A stretch of 64,000 nt of DNA, taken from an uncultured Roseateles sp. (GTDB lineage: Bacteria > Pseudomonadota > Gammaproteobacteria > Burkholderiales > Burkholderiaceae_C). The DNA lies in contig NZ_OY729424.1 in NCBI RefSeq assembly GCF_963422335.1, positions 5,642,001 to 5,706,000 on the forward strand, read 5' to 3'. Shown here piece by piece: positions 63,384 to 64,000 of this stretch. Within the stretch, counting starts at the first letter, position 1, and each line of letters starts with the position of its first letter. Below the pieces are notes generated by a model that did no database searches, was not told where the DNA came from, and saw nothing but the letters and a program-made list of their open reading frames with translations. A program made the translations under genes and the position numbers.

Positions 63384-64000
63384 TCGCCGCCGCTGGGCGG
63401 GCCCTCGCCGCCGGTGATCCGCTCGGCGCACTGAAGCGCGTTGCCCTGCGCGACGACCCGCCAGCGCTGGCGCTGCGCGGCATCGCCATGGCGCAGCTCG
63501 GCGACCACACGGTTGCCCGCGCACTGCTGCGGCGGGCCGGCCGCGGCTTCGGCAGCCATGAGGCGCTGGCCCAGGCGCGTTGCATCGTGGCCGAGGCGGA
63601 GGTGGCGCTGGCCATGCGCGATCTGGGCGGCTCGCCGCGCGCGCTGGCCGCGGCGGTGCTGACGCTGGAGGCCCATGCCGATCACACCAATGCGCTGCAT
63701 GCGCGCCTGGTGGCGGTGCGCCGGCTGCTGCTGCTCGGGCGCCTGGCCGAGGCCGCTGCCTCGCTGGCGCCGCTCGATGCGCACCGGCTGCCGCCCTCGC
63801 TGGCGGCCGTGGCCGAGCTGAGCAGCGCCGAGCTGGCCCTGCGCTCGCTGCGCACCGGCGTGGCGCGTGAGGCACTGGCCCGTGCGCAGGAGGCAGCCCA
63901 GCGGGCGCAAGTGCCTGCCCTGCTGGCTGAGGTGGTGGAGGCGCGAGCTGCGCTCGATCGCCCTGCTGCGCGGCGCCTGTCTGCCGGCGGCGAACAGATG
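63371..64000 (+). CDS. Helical-repeat (TPR-like) protein, start only, runs off window
   Basis: 210 codons are visible from the ATG at 63371, with no stop before the window ends. The sequence is leucine- and alanine-rich (AAGRALAAGDPLGALKRVALRDDPPALALRGIAMAQLGDH) with repeats like helical TPR units. Similar long proteins in Burkholderiales carry a C-terminal HTH, so this may be a regulator, but that part is outside. It overlaps the LysR stop by 13 bp. Confidence 0.6.
   Translation, partial: MDSLIAAAGRALAAGDPLGALKRVALRDDPPALALRGIAMAQLGDHTVARALLRRAGRGFGSHEALAQARCIVAEAEVALAMRDLGGSPRALAAAVLTLEAHADHTNALHARLVAVRRLLLLGRLAEAAASLAPLDAHRLPPSLAAVAELSSAELALRSLRTGVAREALARAQEAAQRAQVPALLAEVVEARAALDRPAARRLSAGGEQM

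Overview
The window is GC-rich, densely coding DNA that I read as chromosome of a betaproteobacterium of the order Burkholderiales, closest in style to Roseateles/Rubrivivax/Ideonella-type genera. The pointers are Bug-type (TctC) periplasmic binding proteins, a PEP-CTERM protein, a subtilase carrying an MHF-type N-terminal domain, a TctD/TctE-like two-component pair, a Liv-type transporter linked to an acyl-CoA synthetase, and a TTG-started KatG. This is inferred from protein families; no rRNA or tRNA gene was seen.

Positions 1 to about 20,700 look like accessory, patchwork DNA. A folD copy (cut by the window edge) overlaps a DUF885 gene whose 3' end runs into an IS66 transposase relic. Then come a putative esterase, a decayed FAD-linked oxidase, and a cluster of amidohydrolase, TonB-dependent receptor and AraC regulator that looks like import and processing of an unknown ligand. 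An IS21-type istB scrap, a small HTH-like ORF and an AlpA-type regulator mark mobile-element remains. They are followed by an operon of a transposase-like protein, a FecI-type sigma factor and a FecR-type regulator with no TonB receptor beside it, and a divergent XRE regulator. The region ends with a tight two-gene cassette on the minus strand: a nitrilase-fold protein and a 1045-residue Rad50/SbcC-like ABC ATPase with a zinc-hook CPVC motif. This cassette is the best candidate for an undescribed (probably defence) system. A perfect 20-bp hairpin separates it from katG.

From katG onward the window looks like stable chromosome. It holds katG, a small gene behind a textbook LexA box, a lytic transglycosylase, and a compact eight-gene operon (TetR, enoyl-CoA hydratase, LivG, LivH, LivM, LivK, LivF, acyl-CoA synthetase) for uptake and CoA activation of an organic acid. 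Next are a GNAT protein, an 800-residue alanine-rich helical protein, a degenerate GGDEF protein, gabD, alaS and a YecA/SEC-C protein. An attenuator-like leader (promoter, possibly leaderless leader ORF with Leu-Leu-Val-Val-Val, pause hairpin, terminator) precedes a GNAT gene. A hybrid histidine kinase, a cyanophycinase-like peptidase, an exported subtilase, an ICMT-like methyltransferase, a PEP-CTERM protein and a tandem-Cache/CheW fusion follow.

The last 9 kb hold two Bug-type binding proteins, a metallo-beta-lactamase-fold lipoprotein, a TctD/TctE-like pair with a TctC-like protein but no TctA/TctB, an F420-reductase-like NADP oxidoreductase, a frameshifted azoreductase, a divergent LysR regulator with paired direct repeats, and the start of a helical-repeat protein that runs off the end.
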